A stretch of 64,000 nucleotides of DNA from Palsa-504 sp963705835 (GCA_963705835.1 CAVPLC010000037.1:62001-126000); one strand, 5' to 3'. Shown: positions 1 to 8,312, counted from the stretch's first letter. Translations and numbers: made by a program. The notes: a model not told the origin generated them from the sequence alone.

Positions 1-57
1 ACCTACGTCGAGTCCGCCCGCAGGTACCGGTCCGAGCTGCGGCGCCTGCACCGGTAG
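1..57 (+). CDS. 3' end of an upstream gene (partial)
   Basis: The first 18 codons form an open frame rich in Arg, Glu and Leu that ends in TAG at 55-57, directly before the ATG of the next gene. The tight junction suggests the two genes share an operon. The fragment is too short to identify, and it could also be chance frame in GC-rich DNA. Confidence 0.4.
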   Translation, partial: TYVESARRYRSELRRLHR

Positions 58-918
58 ATGATCGACGGCCTGGCGGTGGTCGACGCCCACATGCACGTGC
101 CGAGGCTGAGCACGGTGTCGGCCGCGTGGATGGACTGGGCCGTCCGGTACGGCCAGGATTCCGGCTGGCAGCAGGCGTTCGGGCCGGACGGCGACCCGGT
201 CCCGGCCCGCCTCGACGCGATGCTGGCCGCCGAGGGCGTCGACGCCGCGCTGCTGTTCGCGGAGTACAGCCCGCTGGCCACCGGGCTCCAGCCGGTCGAG
301 GACCTGCTGCCGGTCATCGCGTACAACCCCGGCCGGTTCCGCCTGGTCGCCAACGTGAACCCGCGGCTGCACCCCCGGCCCGCCGCCGAGGCCGAACGGC
401 AGCTCGGCCTGGGCGCCGTGGCGGTCAAGGTGCACCCGGTGCACGGCGGCTTCCGCGTCGACGGCGACGACATGTACCCGGTCTACGAGCTGTGCGCCGA
501 GCGCGGCGTGCCGGTGATCGTGCACACCGGCGGCAGCATCTTCCCGGGTTCGCGGCCCGAGGCTGGCGACCCCAAGCTGATGGCCGCGATCGCGGCCGAC
601 TTCCCCGGCGTTCCGTTCGTGCTGGCCCACGGCGGCCGCGGCCCCTGGTACGCCGACGCCGCCCGGATGGCGCTGGAAAGCGACAACGTTCGGCTCGACC
701 TGGCCGGGCTGCCCCCCAAGCGCCTGCCCGACTACTACGCCGGCTTCGACCTGGCCGCCCTGGCCCGCAAGTGGATCTTCGGCACCGACTGGCCCGGCGT
801 CCCCGGCGTGGCCCAGAACGCGCGCGCCGTAGCCGCCCTCGGCCTCCCCGACGACACCCTGGCCGGCGTCCTGGCCGGCCACGCCGCCCGCGTCTACCCC
901 GGCCTGCCCGTCCCCTAG
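58..918 (+). CDS. amidohydrolase family protein (metal-dependent TIM-barrel hydrolase)
   Basis: This 286-residue protein has the metal-ligand pattern of amidohydrolase-2 enzymes (PF04909 type). HxH sits at His11/His13 in DAHMHV, with His126 (KVHP), His156 (VIVHTGG), His191 (LAHGG) and Asp244 (FGTDWPG). Such enzymes are cytosolic hydrolases or decarboxylases of cyclic or aromatic substrates. The substrate cannot be read from sequence. The length fits the family and there is no signal peptide. The ATG follows the preceding TAG directly, so translation may be coupled. The downstream gap opens with the first copy of a 57-bp repeat. Confidence 0.88.
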   Translation: MIDGLAVVDAHMHVPRLSTVSAAWMDWAVRYGQDSGWQQAFGPDGDPVPARLDAMLAAEGVDAALLFAEYSPLATGLQPVEDLLPVIAYNPGRFRLVANVNPRLHPRPAAEAERQLGLGAVAVKVHPVHGGFRVDGDDMYPVYELCAERGVPVIVHTGGSIFPGSRPEAGDPKLMAAIAADFPGVPFVLAHGGRGPWYADAARMALESDNVRLDLAGLPPKRLPDYYAGFDLAALARKWIFGTDWPGVPGVAQNARAVAALGLPDDTLAGVLAGHAARVYPGLPVP

Positions 919-938
919 CCTCCCGTCCCCTAGGCAGC

Positions 939-995
939 GTGCCGCTTATAACCGGCTCAGCGCCACATCGTTCCGGTGGGCCAGCCTCGACCGCG
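939..995. repeat. 57-bp direct repeat, copy A (left of VapBC)
   Basis: The segment begins GTGCCGCTTATAACCGGCTC and ends CCTCGACCGCG. It recurs at 1752-1821 in the same orientation with one substitution and a 13-bp internal tandem duplication. The two copies bracket the vapBC pair. Confidence 0.85.
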
Positions 996-998
996 TAA

Positions 999-1035
999 TA
1001 TTGATAATGGACACTCATCATGTACATCATCAATA
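999..1035. promoter_or_regulatory. candidate VapBC autoregulatory operator
   Basis: An 11-bp inverted repeat (TATTGATAATG at 999-1009 and CATCATCAATA at 1025-1035, one mismatch) lies 23 bp before the antitoxin start. It is strikingly AT-rich for this DNA. VapB-VapC complexes usually repress their own promoter at such palindromes. The assignment is an inference from position and symmetry. Confidence 0.6.
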
Positions 1036-1057
1036 GCCTTCGGAATCGGGAGCGGAA

Positions 1058-1276
1058 GTGGCGCTGACGCAGATCGACATCGATGAGGACGCCCTCGCCG
1101 AGGCCATGCGGCTGTCGGGGGCGAAGACGAAGAAGGAAACCGTCAACCTGGCGTTGCGGGAGTTCGCCGCCCGGCACCGCCGGGTCGCGGCGCTGGAGCA
1201 CTATGCCGCGCTGGCCCAGGGATGGGACTTCGAGGGATGGGAGCAGCGGCGCGCGGCCGAGAAAGAGCCGGCGTGA
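1058..1276 (+). CDS. vapB: VapB-type antitoxin
   Basis: This 72-residue protein starts with GTG. Its N-terminal half has the ribbon-helix-helix pattern of VapB antitoxins: a beta strand TQIDIDEDALAEAMR followed by KTKKETVNLALREFAAR. The C-terminal half is charged and Trp-containing (GWDFEGWEQRR), as expected for the toxin-wrapping tail. It should bind the operator just upstream and neutralise the PIN nuclease encoded next. Its TGA overlaps the toxin GTG (GTGA), typical of coupled toxin-antitoxin pairs. Confidence 0.85.
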   Translation: MALTQIDIDEDALAEAMRLSGAKTKKETVNLALREFAARHRRVAALEHYAALAQGWDFEGWEQRRAAEKEPA

Positions 1277-1692
1277 TCCGTTACCTGCTCGACTCGTCCG
1301 CCCTGTGGCGGATCCTGCGGGACGCCGAACTGCGCGCGGCGTGGGCCGAGGTCGTCTCGCTGGGCGTGATCGGTTCCTGTCACCCGCAGCGCGTCGAATT
1401 CCGCCGCTCCGCCCGGACCGTCGAGGATTACGAGCAGATGTCGGGGATGTTCGACACGCTGTACCCGGACGCCGGCGTCCCGAAGAACGCCTGGCGGTGG
1501 ATCGAGTCCGCGCAATTCCGCCTGCTACGCCACGGGGCCCATCGCGCGCTGTCCGCCGTAGACCTGCTGATCTGCGCCACCGCCGCGCACCATGACCTCA
1601 CGGTCCTCCACGACGACAACGACTTCGCCACGGCCGCGCGGTACCTGCCCGACCTGCGTGACCGCTCCATCCATCACGCGCCGGAGAGCTAA
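1273..1692 (+). CDS. vapC: VapC-type PIN-domain ribonuclease toxin
   Basis: The 139-residue product begins YLLDSSALWRILRD, the first acidic motif of PIN domains. It carries later acidic residues at SAVDLLICATAAHH and LHDDNDF, matching the metal-binding Asp/Glu set. VapC toxins are Mg-dependent endoribonucleases acting on tRNA or rRNA. I chose the GTG at 1273 because it overlaps the antitoxin stop and places the PIN motif at residues 4-8. An in-frame start at 1222 would add 17 residues inside the antitoxin gene. The pair sits between two 57-bp direct repeats. Confidence 0.87.
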   Translation: MIRYLLDSSALWRILRDAELRAAWAEVVSLGVIGSCHPQRVEFRRSARTVEDYEQMSGMFDTLYPDAGVPKNAWRWIESAQFRLLRHGAHRALSAVDLLICATAAHHDLTVLHDDNDFATAARYLPDLRDRSIHHAPES

Positions 1693-1751
1693 TCCCGACC
1701 GCCCGGGCGCGCCCGCCCCGACGTCAGGTCCATACGGATCGTTGTGGCCGC

Positions 1752-1821
1752 GTGCCGCTTATAACCGGCTCGGCGCCACATCGTTCCGGTGGGCCAGTCC
1801 GGTGGGCCAGCCTCGACCGCG
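1752..1821. repeat. 57-bp direct repeat, copy B (right of VapBC), with internal 13-bp duplication
   Basis: It matches 939-995 except for one substitution and a tandem duplication of TCCGGTGGGCCAG, giving 70 bp. It ends two bases before the stop of the convergent gene at 1824. Confidence 0.85.
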
Positions 1822-1823
1822 CC

Positions 1824-2603
1824 TCACGCGCCCACGGACTGAGCGTCCTCCACGCCCGCGGCGTCCCCGGCCGGGCCGAGCAGCCGCTGCAGCAGGCCGA
1901 CCTCGGCGCTGTCGAGGTCCTCGGTGATAGGCAGCCGGCGCAGGCTCTCCCGGGCCAGCGCCAAGGAACGCTCGGCGGCCCGGAGCTGCTCCCGCAGCCT
2001 GGCGTTCTCCTCGGCCAGCTTGCCCTGCTTGGTCCACGCGCTGGCCAGCTCGTACTCCAGCCCGGCCACCGTTTCCCTCAGCGCCCCCGGGCCGGGCTCC
2101 GCGTCCTCGGTCCCGGCCAGCCGCCGGACCACCTGGACCAGCAGCCGCCGCGCCAGCTCGTCGTAGTCGAAGCTCGCCGCCACCGCGGCCCACCCGGCTT
2201 CCCCGGCCGCCAGTTCCTCCGCCGACGCATCCACCACGCCGGACAGGCCTCCCGCGGACAGGCCGGCCCCGGACATCCCGCCGCCCGACAGGCCGCCCCC
2301 GGACGAATGCCCAGCCGACCCTTCGGCCGAACGCCCCGGCTTCCGCGTGATCGGCACCGATCCCAGCCTGATCTGGTACGTCCGCTTGCCACGCACCTCG
2401 CGCTCGATCAGGCCCGCTCGCTCCATGCCCGACAGAAGCTGCGCGAAGGCCACGCTCGACCCCGGGTAGCCGACCTCGGCGGCCAGCTTGGTGGCCGCCA
2501 TGCCGCTGGAGTCGAACAGCTCATGGACGTCCGCAAGGTACGCGACGATGTTCTCGCGGGTCCCGACCGCCCGCTTCCTGGAAATCCGTTTCCGGTCCCC
2601 CAC
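1824..2603 (-). CDS. winged-helix-like DNA-binding protein with Gly/Ser linker and coiled coil
   Basis: I recognise no named family for this 259-residue protein. Residues 10-80 look like a winged helix (TRENIVAYLADVHELF, then a recognition-like segment and ERAGLIEREVRGKRTYQIRL). A low-complexity linker of GGGLSGGGMSGAGLSAGG type follows at about 95-125. The C-terminal half is helical with a heptad-like stretch (GLEYELASAWTKQGKLAEEN) that suggests a coiled coil. It may be a dimeric regulator. I chose the GTG at 2603 because AAAGGTG lies just upstream; an in-frame start at 2672 is possible. It is divergent from the DMT permease. Confidence 0.6.
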   Translation of the reverse strand: MGDRKRISRKRAVGTRENIVAYLADVHELFDSSGMAATKLAAEVGYPGSSVAFAQLLSGMERAGLIEREVRGKRTYQIRLGSVPITRKPGRSAEGSAGHSSGGGLSGGGMSGAGLSAGGLSGVVDASAEELAAGEAGWAAVAASFDYDELARRLLVQVVRRLAGTEDAEPGPGALRETVAGLEYELASAWTKQGKLAEENARLREQLRAAERSLALARESLRRLPITEDLDSAEVGLLQRLLGPAGDAAGVEDAQSVGA

Positions 2604-2776
2604 GTCAGCACCTTTCCCAAGGCAATCATCCCTGCCGACCACCTGATGATAGTACGGCTGGCCTGGCCGCACCCTGGAGAGCGCAAACCTCCGCAGATAC
2701 TACGGAGAGCCAATCACGTTGAACGCGCCGCTATGATGATCATCCCCCGGCGGCGCGGCGCCGGGACCACGCGGCA

Positions 2777-2805
2777 GGCTGACGTACGATCGAAGCACGT
2801 CAGCC
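2777..2805. promoter_or_regulatory. 29-bp perfect inverted repeat, candidate operator
   Basis: The arms GGCTGACGT (2777-2785) and ACGTCAGCC (2797-2805) are perfect 9-bp complements separated by 11 bp. They lie in the divergent gap between the winged-helix gene and the DMT permease, about 90 bp before the permease start. A dimeric regulator site is the simplest reading. Confidence 0.55.
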
Positions 2806-2897
2806 CCATTCACGTCACGCGCCGGGCCCGAAACTAGCCGTCAGTAGTGCACGTTGTCTCTAATACCCGCACACTTTGCACCGAGTGAAGACAGAGC

Positions 2898-4043
2898 ATG
2901 CTGGACCTGGATGTCGACTACGCGACCACCCTGGCCGCTGCCGTGCTGCTCGGGATCGGCTTCGTCCTGCAGCAGTCCGCCGCCGAGCAGGAGCCCGAGT
3001 CGCGGTTCCTGCGCCTGCGGATCCTGACCGACCTGCTGCGCAAGCCCAGGTGGCTGGTTGGCATCGGGTGCATGGTGGCCGGCTACCTGCTCGCGGCCTG
3101 GTCGATCGGCCACCTTGAGCTCTCCCTCGTGGAACCCCTGCTGACCACCTATCTGGTCTGGGCGCTGATCCTGGCCGTGCCGATGTCCCGGCAGTCGGTA
3201 AAGGTTGGCGAGGTGATCGGCGCCCTCATCCTGTGCAGCGGCGTGGCCCTGCTGTCGGTGCGCCGGTCGATCACGCCCATCGGCTTTTCGTTCGGCTCGT
3301 TCTCGCACTGGTACGCGGCCGCGATCATCGCGGGCATCGCGTTCATCGCGGTGCAGATCGGGCACCGCAGGAAGGGCCAGGTCCGGGCCACCCTCACCGG
3401 CCTGGGGGCCGGCCTGGTCTTCGGCATCCAGGACGCGCTGACCAGGCAGACCCTGGAGATCATGCAGGGAAGCTCGTTCACCGTGCTATTCAGCGCCTGG
3501 GCGCCCTACGCCCTGATCGGCGCGGGCATCGTCGGCATCTGGCTGATGCAGAACGCGTTCAGCGCGGCCCCGCTGCACGCCTCGCTGCCCGCCGTCGCCG
3601 CGGGTGAGCCTATCGCCGGGATCGCGCTCGGCATCGTCGTGTTCGGCGACAGCATCCAGATCAGCCCGGCCGGGCTCGCCATCGAGGCCAGCGGGATCGC
3701 CGCGTTGATCATCGGGGTCGTCGCGGTGGCCCGGTCGTCGGCCTTCAGCGGCCTGCGCAAGATCACCGACGTGATCAGGCCGGGATCGGACACGGTGCCC
3801 CCCGGACCCGGACCCCCGAGACCCCCCGACGACCGCGCGACCCGGCCGACCACCCCGGGCCGGACCGCCCCGCACGGCGCACGCTGGCGCCGGGCCCCGG
3901 ACGGCTCAGGCTCAGCAGACGGCCAGTTCTCAGGCGCCCCGGCCGACGGGCACGTCTCCACAGGACCCGTGGCCCGGAAGTTCTCCCGGCCGGTTCACCG
4001 GCGCCAGGTTCACGACTCCCCGTCCGGCGGCGACGGCCTCTGA
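2898..4043 (+). CDS. DMT-superfamily permease (EamA/NIPA-like) with Pro-rich tail
   Basis: The first 300 residues are a run of about nine hydrophobic helices (for example ATTLAAAVLLGIGFVLQQ, ALILAVPM and GIAALIIGVVAVARSS) with short loops. This is the layout of drug/metabolite transporters, with a resemblance to NIPA-type Mg transporters. The substrate is unknown. The last 80 residues are a cytoplasmic tail rich in Pro, Arg and Gly. Its 3' end overlaps the convergent CtaG-like gene by 34 bp, so the tail coding region is under two reading constraints or the stop is displaced. Confidence 0.75.
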   Translation: MLDLDVDYATTLAAAVLLGIGFVLQQSAAEQEPESRFLRLRILTDLLRKPRWLVGIGCMVAGYLLAAWSIGHLELSLVEPLLTTYLVWALILAVPMSRQSVKVGEVIGALILCSGVALLSVRRSITPIGFSFGSFSHWYAAAIIAGIAFIAVQIGHRRKGQVRATLTGLGAGLVFGIQDALTRQTLEIMQGSSFTVLFSAWAPYALIGAGIVGIWLMQNAFSAAPLHASLPAVAAGEPIAGIALGIVVFGDSIQISPAGLAIEASGIAALIIGVVAVARSSAFSGLRKITDVIRPGSDTVPPGPGPPRPPDDRATRPTTPGRTAPHGARWRRAPDGSGSADGQFSGAPADGHVSTGPVARKFSRPVHRRQVHDSPSGGDGL

Positions 4044-4987
4044 GCGGGCACGCCGCCCAGCATCCCGGCGCGCGGCCGGCCCGACGACCCCCACGATCCC
4101 CAGCCCTTGGGCCCGGCCCGGGACGAGCCGTGGCTCAGGATCCGGTCCAGCGCCGCGCCCATGCTCCCCTCGGTGGCCACGATCCGCCGCACGATCACGA
4201 TCATCGACGGCATGGCCCAGAAATCACCGCAAATCCACAGCACCGCCGCGCCGATCTGCTGGTCGGCGAACGCGGGCAGGGTGACGCCGGGGATGTGGCC
4301 GTAGACGGAGTACACCGAGCCGGTGGCGAAGATGCTCAGCGCCATCGCGAGGCCGATCATGATGACGTTGGTCCCGAGCAGCGCCGCCGCCTGGGACAGC
4401 AACGGCATCCGCCGCCGGAACGGCGGTGACGGAATGAACTGCAACCAGAACAGCACCCCGGCGGCGAAGAAGCTGGCGTGCATCAGCCAGATGTGCACGG
4501 CCTGGTTGTTCTCGGCCAGGTCGTAGGGCCCGGGCAGGTGCCAGAGGATCATCACCGCGTTGAACAGCGCCACCGCCACCCAGGGGCGCAGGAAGAACCC
4601 GCCCGCCGCGCGCAGCGGCCTGGACCAGCCGCCGGCCAGCACCCCGCGCGTCACGCTGCGCCCGGACCGGCCGGGCAGCGCGTCAAGCAGCGGCTGCCAC
4701 GGCGCGCCCGCCACGATCAGCGACGGCGCCGCGAACATCAGCAGCAGGTGCTGGATCATGTGGACGAAGAAGTAGTCGTCGGCCCAGTAGTCGATCGGCG
4801 ACTCTACGGCGATCAGCAGCACCGCCAGCCCCGCGTAGAACCACAGCGACCGCAGCCGCCGCTCGCGGGTCCGTTCGGGCCGGGACCGCCGGGCCAGCCG
4901 CCACAGCCCGATCTCGTGCCACCCGGCCACCACGATCGCCAGGATGAGGAACGGGTCGAAGGACCAGTGGCCGGTGATGTAGTTCAT
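4010..4987 (-). CDS. ctaG: cytochrome c oxidase assembly protein, CtaG (caa3-type) family
   Basis: This 325-residue polytopic membrane protein has His-rich transmembrane segments: FFVHMIQHLLLMF, ILWHLPGPYD and HIWLMHASFFAAGVLFW. This is the pattern of the caa3_CtaG family, linked to copper delivery to the oxidase CuB site. About seven to eight helices are visible, then a Gly/Pro/Ser-rich tail from about residue 280. The start at 4987 is 8 bp downstream of the preceding minus-strand gene. It ends a run of minus-strand genes with VKOR and a thioredoxin-like protein. Confidence 0.83.
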   Translation of the reverse strand: MNYITGHWSFDPFLILAIVVAGWHEIGLWRLARRSRPERTRERRLRSLWFYAGLAVLLIAVESPIDYWADDYFFVHMIQHLLLMFAAPSLIVAGAPWQPLLDALPGRSGRSVTRGVLAGGWSRPLRAAGGFFLRPWVAVALFNAVMILWHLPGPYDLAENNQAVHIWLMHASFFAAGVLFWLQFIPSPPFRRRMPLLSQAAALLGTNVIMIGLAMALSIFATGSVYSVYGHIPGVTLPAFADQQIGAAVLWICGDFWAMPSMIVIVRRIVATEGSMGAALDRILSHGSSRAGPKGWGSWGSSGRPRAGMLGGVPAQRPSPPDGES

Positions 4988-4995
4988 AGATATTC

Positions 4996-5286
4996 CTAGC
5001 TCGACGAGCCGTACTCGATGGGCACGTTGATGACCTGGACCTTAGCCCACGCCGCCCCGGCCAGCCGCCAGACGGTGAGCAGGGACCCCGACACCGTCGG
5101 CGCGTCGTACCCGCCGCCGGTCGCCGGCGCCAGCGTCGCCGTTCCCCGCGGCGCGTCAGGCAGCGCCCGCCAGGGCGCCCCGGAACCGGCGATGGTCTGC
5201 GCCCGGCCCTCGCCGAGCAGCACCCACACGCTCCCGCCCGGCCCGAACCCCGACGCCGGATTCAGGCCTGAGTTCATGCCGGGCAC
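4996..5286 (-). CDS. small protein of unknown function upstream of ctaG
   Basis: This 96-residue protein starts with GTG, preceded by AGAGGAGCGG at good spacing. It has no clear signal peptide or membrane helix. It is Gly/Ala-rich with alternating hydrophobics (SVWVLLGEGRAQTIAG, LTVWRLAGAAWAKVQVINVP) suggesting beta structure. I recognise no family. It is 8 bp from the CtaG-like gene, so the two are probably cotranscribed. Confidence 0.55.
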   Translation of the reverse strand: MPGMNSGLNPASGFGPGGSVWVLLGEGRAQTIAGSGAPWRALPDAPRGTATLAPATGGGYDAPTVSGSLLTVWRLAGAAWAKVQVINVPIEYGSSS

Positions 5287-5454
5287 TGAATCCGCTCCTC
5301 TCTTAGCCCGCCTCGTTTGAGCGTAATCCCTGATGAGCTGGCCGGACCCGGACGGAACGCAACATGAGGAATATGTAATGACCAGGCGGTTCTCCCGCCG
5401 GTCAGATCATCCCGGCGGGCTGTCGTCGGCTGGCGGTAAGCCGGGCGGGAAAGG

Positions 5455-6208
5455 TCAGGCGGGCCGCCGCGCGGGCGCGATTCCCCAGGCCGCCGCGGCG
5501 AACGCGGTGAGCGCGAACAGCACGAACGTGATGACGTGCACGCTGGTGCAGTACAGGCAGATGCTCCCGATAATGAACAGCTCCGCGTAGAGCAGGTAGA
5601 GCACGAAACCGACGCCGACCACCAGCGACGCCATCCGGACCAGATGGATCTCGCGCCGGGACGCCCGCCAGGCCCACGGGCTCATGAGGCCGACCGCGAC
5701 CACGTAGAAGGCCAGGCCGAGCACGGCCACCGGGATGCCGAACACGTACGACTGCGGGCTGGTGGTGACCTTGGTGCAGTTCACCAGCCCGCTCGTCTCC
5801 GAGCACCCGGCCAGCGGCGCCTCGGTGAAGTGCGCGATCGTCAGGTAGATCGACACGCCCAGGCCGGCCAGGGCGAGCAGGAACGTCGCGATCTGCATCC
5901 ACAGCGGAACCGCGGACCGGGTCGCCGAGCCGTCGTCGGTGAGCTCGATGCTGGGCCACCTGCGCCCGCGAACCGCGAGCCAGCCCGCCGTTCCGCGCCG
6001 TCACGACCTCGGGTCTGGCCCGCGCCATCCCGGCCGTTGCTCTTGACCGCGGCACCGGTCTTGACGGCCACCGCGCTGCTGGCCTGCCGCGCTGCCGTCT
6101 TGACCGCCGGGCCGTTCCCGTTCCCCCGGGCGGTCGCCACGGTGCGGCTCCGGCCGCGTTGGCCTGGGCGCGGGCGTTCCTGGCCCGGCTTGACTTCGAA
6201 GCGGTCAT
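5455..6208 (-). CDS. vitamin K epoxide reductase (VKOR) family protein, 5' part frameshifted
   Basis: The conserved core (5455-5898) encodes about four helices, a loop Cys pair (AGCSETSGLVNC) and the redox motif CLYC near the third helix. VKOR homologues reoxidise thioredoxin-like oxidases and pass electrons to quinone. The core frame has no start that includes its normal N-terminus (WPSIELTDDG before the first helix). A plausible beginning (MTASKSSRARNARAQANAAG) lies at 6208 in another frame, with a third frame between. Two single-base changes, near 6150 and 5960, would restore one protein of about 250 residues. The core call is firm; the 5' reconstruction is inferred. Confidence 0.8.
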
Positions 6209-6288
6209 CCGAGCTTCGCCTCCGGTCGGTTCACGGCTGCTGTGCCTGAGGTCAGATTCTAACGCGCGGGCTCAGCAGAGGCCTGGGG

Positions 6289-7222
6289 TCAGATCTGGCT
6301 TTCCAGCGACTGCACGGTGGCGGTGCATGCGCTGGCGGGCTGGTTGTTGGTCATCTTGCAGATCGCGGCGGTGATGTAGTTCGCCGTCCCGTCGACGGCC
6401 TTGGCCACCGTGCTGTTCGGGTTGCTCAGGTCGGTCGCGATCGTGCTCCAGCTGAGCCCGGCCAGCGTCCCGGCGACGTAGCTGGCCCCGGAGATCACGT
6501 ACTTGTTGCCGAAGTCGATGAAGGGTATCGACTGGTTTGCGTCGTGTAGGGCGCGCCGTCGTACTTGGTGATGCAGGGCAGTCTGGCGGCGGTGGGCGTC
6601 TGGAGCGTGGTGTAGGTACCGGTGGACGGGTCCGGGATGTTGGTCTGCAGCTCGACATGCGTGAAGGTCAGGTACTGGCTGGTGTAGCTGGCGTTCAGGA
6701 ACGTCCAGGTCGGCGTGTTCGGGTCCGGCTCGGCGGTGCCGGCCCGTTCGCCGCGGCGGAATGGATGGTGGCTAGCCCGCTGAACGTGCCGAACCGGCTC
6801 AGCGCCACGATCATCGCCCAGCGCTCGGCCGCGCAGAACGGACAGTACTCGGCGCCCATGTACAGCATCTCGGGCTTGCCGTTCTCCGTCAGGGGCGGCC
6901 CGCTGATCGTGGCGGGCTTGCCGGTGACCGCACCGCCGCCGTTGCCCACCGCGTCCAGGGTGCTCGCGGGCACCGAAGTGACCTTGTCCACCACGGCGGT
7001 GAGCGCTGCGCCGGTCGGGCCGTTTGAGGCGCCCGAGGAAGCCGACGGCTTGTTGTTCAGCTTGAGGATGACGAAGGTCAGCACGACCGCCACCACGACG
7101 ACGATGCTGCCGCCCGCGAGGAGCATCCGCTTGCGCCGCTCGGCCCGGCGCTGGGCCTCCCGCTGCGCGGCGATCTTCTCCCTGCGGGAGCCATCGACCT
7201 TCGTTCTGCTTGCCTTGCCCAT
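6289..7222 (-). pseudogene. DUF929 thioredoxin-like membrane protein, two frameshifts
   Basis: The intact N-terminal part (7222 down to about 6740) has a basic cytoplasmic segment, one membrane helix (LLAGGSIVVVVAVVLTFVIL) and a periplasmic thioredoxin-like region with the CxxC motif EYCPFCAAERW. The sequence continues in a second frame (TWTFLNASY, HVELQTNIPDPSTG) and then a third (IPFIDFGNKYVISGASYVAG to the stop at 6289). Both junctions can be repaired by one-base homopolymer changes, near 6738 and 6530, giving about 310 residues. It is probably the DsbA-like partner of the adjacent VKOR. A sequencing error is more likely than a dead gene. Confidence 0.75.
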
Positions 7223-7261
7223 GCTCGCTTCGCCCTAGCCTTGTCCGCTGGATACCGCGCT

Positions 7262-8185
7262 CTATGTTAGGCGGTTAAACCACGCTGGCGCGCCCTGGCC
7301 CGGCGACTCATAGGTAACAGTCAGCGCGCCCCGAGCTAACCGTAAGCGAGCGGCGGGATGCGGCCGCTGCGCGCGGGCCCGTACCCGGTCCCGGATCCCC
7401 AGGTAGGCGATCGCGGCGATGGCCACGTACGCTACGTAGACCAGCAGCTGCAGCGGGGTGGGGGCGTCGCTGTAGCCGAAGAAGCTGTGCAGCACGTCGC
7501 CGAACGCGCTGCTCTCCGACAGCAGCCGGCCCGAGTGCCACATCGGCGTGTCGAGCAGCGGCAGCCAGCCGAGCTGCTGCATGTTCTCCACGGCGTCGGC
7601 CAGTAGGCCCGCGGCGAAGACCATCAGCAGCACGCCGATGACGGTGAAGAACCGGGCCAGGTTCAGCCGGTGACCGAGCCGGTAGATCACGAACGCGATG
7701 CCCAGCGAGCAGACCAGCCCGATCGCCGCGCCGAGGAGCGCGCCCCCGGTGGAGGTGGAGAAGATGATGGCCAGGGTGAAGACCACCGTCTCCAGCCCCT
7801 CGCGGCCGACGGCCTGGAAGGCCAGCAGCCCGAGCCCCCACCTGGCCCGGCCGTCGAGTGCGGCTTCGGCCCGCGTCCGCAGCTCCTTGGACAGCGACCG
7901 GGCGTGGTTGCGCATCCAGAACGTCATGTAGGTCAGCACGGTCGCGGCGACCAGGTAGGTGGCGGTCTCGAAGATCGCCTGCGTGCGCGAGCCGCTGTAG
8001 CTGCGGATGGTCTCGTAGGCTATGGCTCCGCCCGCGGTCGCCAGCGCCAGCGCGGCCCCGACTCCGATGAACACGTCACGGAAGTGCTCCCGGCGGCCGA
8101 TCCGGTTCAGGTAGGCCAGCAGGATCGCCACGATCATGCTCGCTTCGACGCCCTCACGAAGAAAGATGACGAACGTGGCGAGCAT
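7262..8185 (-). CDS. efeU: FTR1/EfeU-family iron permease
   Basis: The protein opens MLATFVIFLREGVEASM. It holds two REGxE motifs (REGVE in helix 1, REGLE near residue 155) that define FTR1/EfeU ferric permeases, and it has seven hydrophobic helices. I chose the ATG at 8185 because GGAGGA ends 7 bp upstream; the longer in-frame start at 8215 lacks a comparable site. The C-terminal tail is basic. No efeO or efeB is nearby. An IdeR/DtxR-like box 55-73 bp upstream suggests iron repression. Confidence 0.87.
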   Translation of the reverse strand: MLATFVIFLREGVEASMIVAILLAYLNRIGRREHFRDVFIGVGAALALATAGGAIAYETIRSYSGSRTQAIFETATYLVAATVLTYMTFWMRNHARSLSKELRTRAEAALDGRARWGLGLLAFQAVGREGLETVVFTLAIIFSTSTGGALLGAAIGLVCSLGIAFVIYRLGHRLNLARFFTVIGVLLMVFAAGLLADAVENMQQLGWLPLLDTPMWHSGRLLSESSAFGDVLHSFFGYSDAPTPLQLLVYVAYVAIAAIAYLGIRDRVRARAQRPHPAARLRLARGALTVTYESPGQGAPAWFNRLT

Positions 8186-8239
8186 CTGCGGTCCTCCCAG
8201 CCGTAGGCGCTTCATGACGTGAATCCGTCAAACCCGAAG

Positions 8240-8258
8240 TTAGCTTAGGCAAACCTTA
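8240..8258. promoter_or_regulatory. IdeR/DtxR-like iron box upstream of efeU
   Basis: TTAGCTTAGGCAAACCTTA matches the consensus TTAGGTTAGGCTAACCTAA at 16 of 19 positions, as counted by eye. It lies in the promoter region of the iron permease. Binding by an IdeR/DtxR-family repressor with Fe(II) is inferred. Confidence 0.75.
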
Positions 8259-8312
8259 CTTGACGACCCTCCCGGCCGCGCAAGGTTGACGCGAATCCTT
8301 TTGCTGGAGTTT

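Noticed and set aside
5333..5590. An 85-codon plus-strand frame between the small gene and VKOR
   Set aside because: Half of it is antisense to the VKOR core and the rest has no recognisable character.
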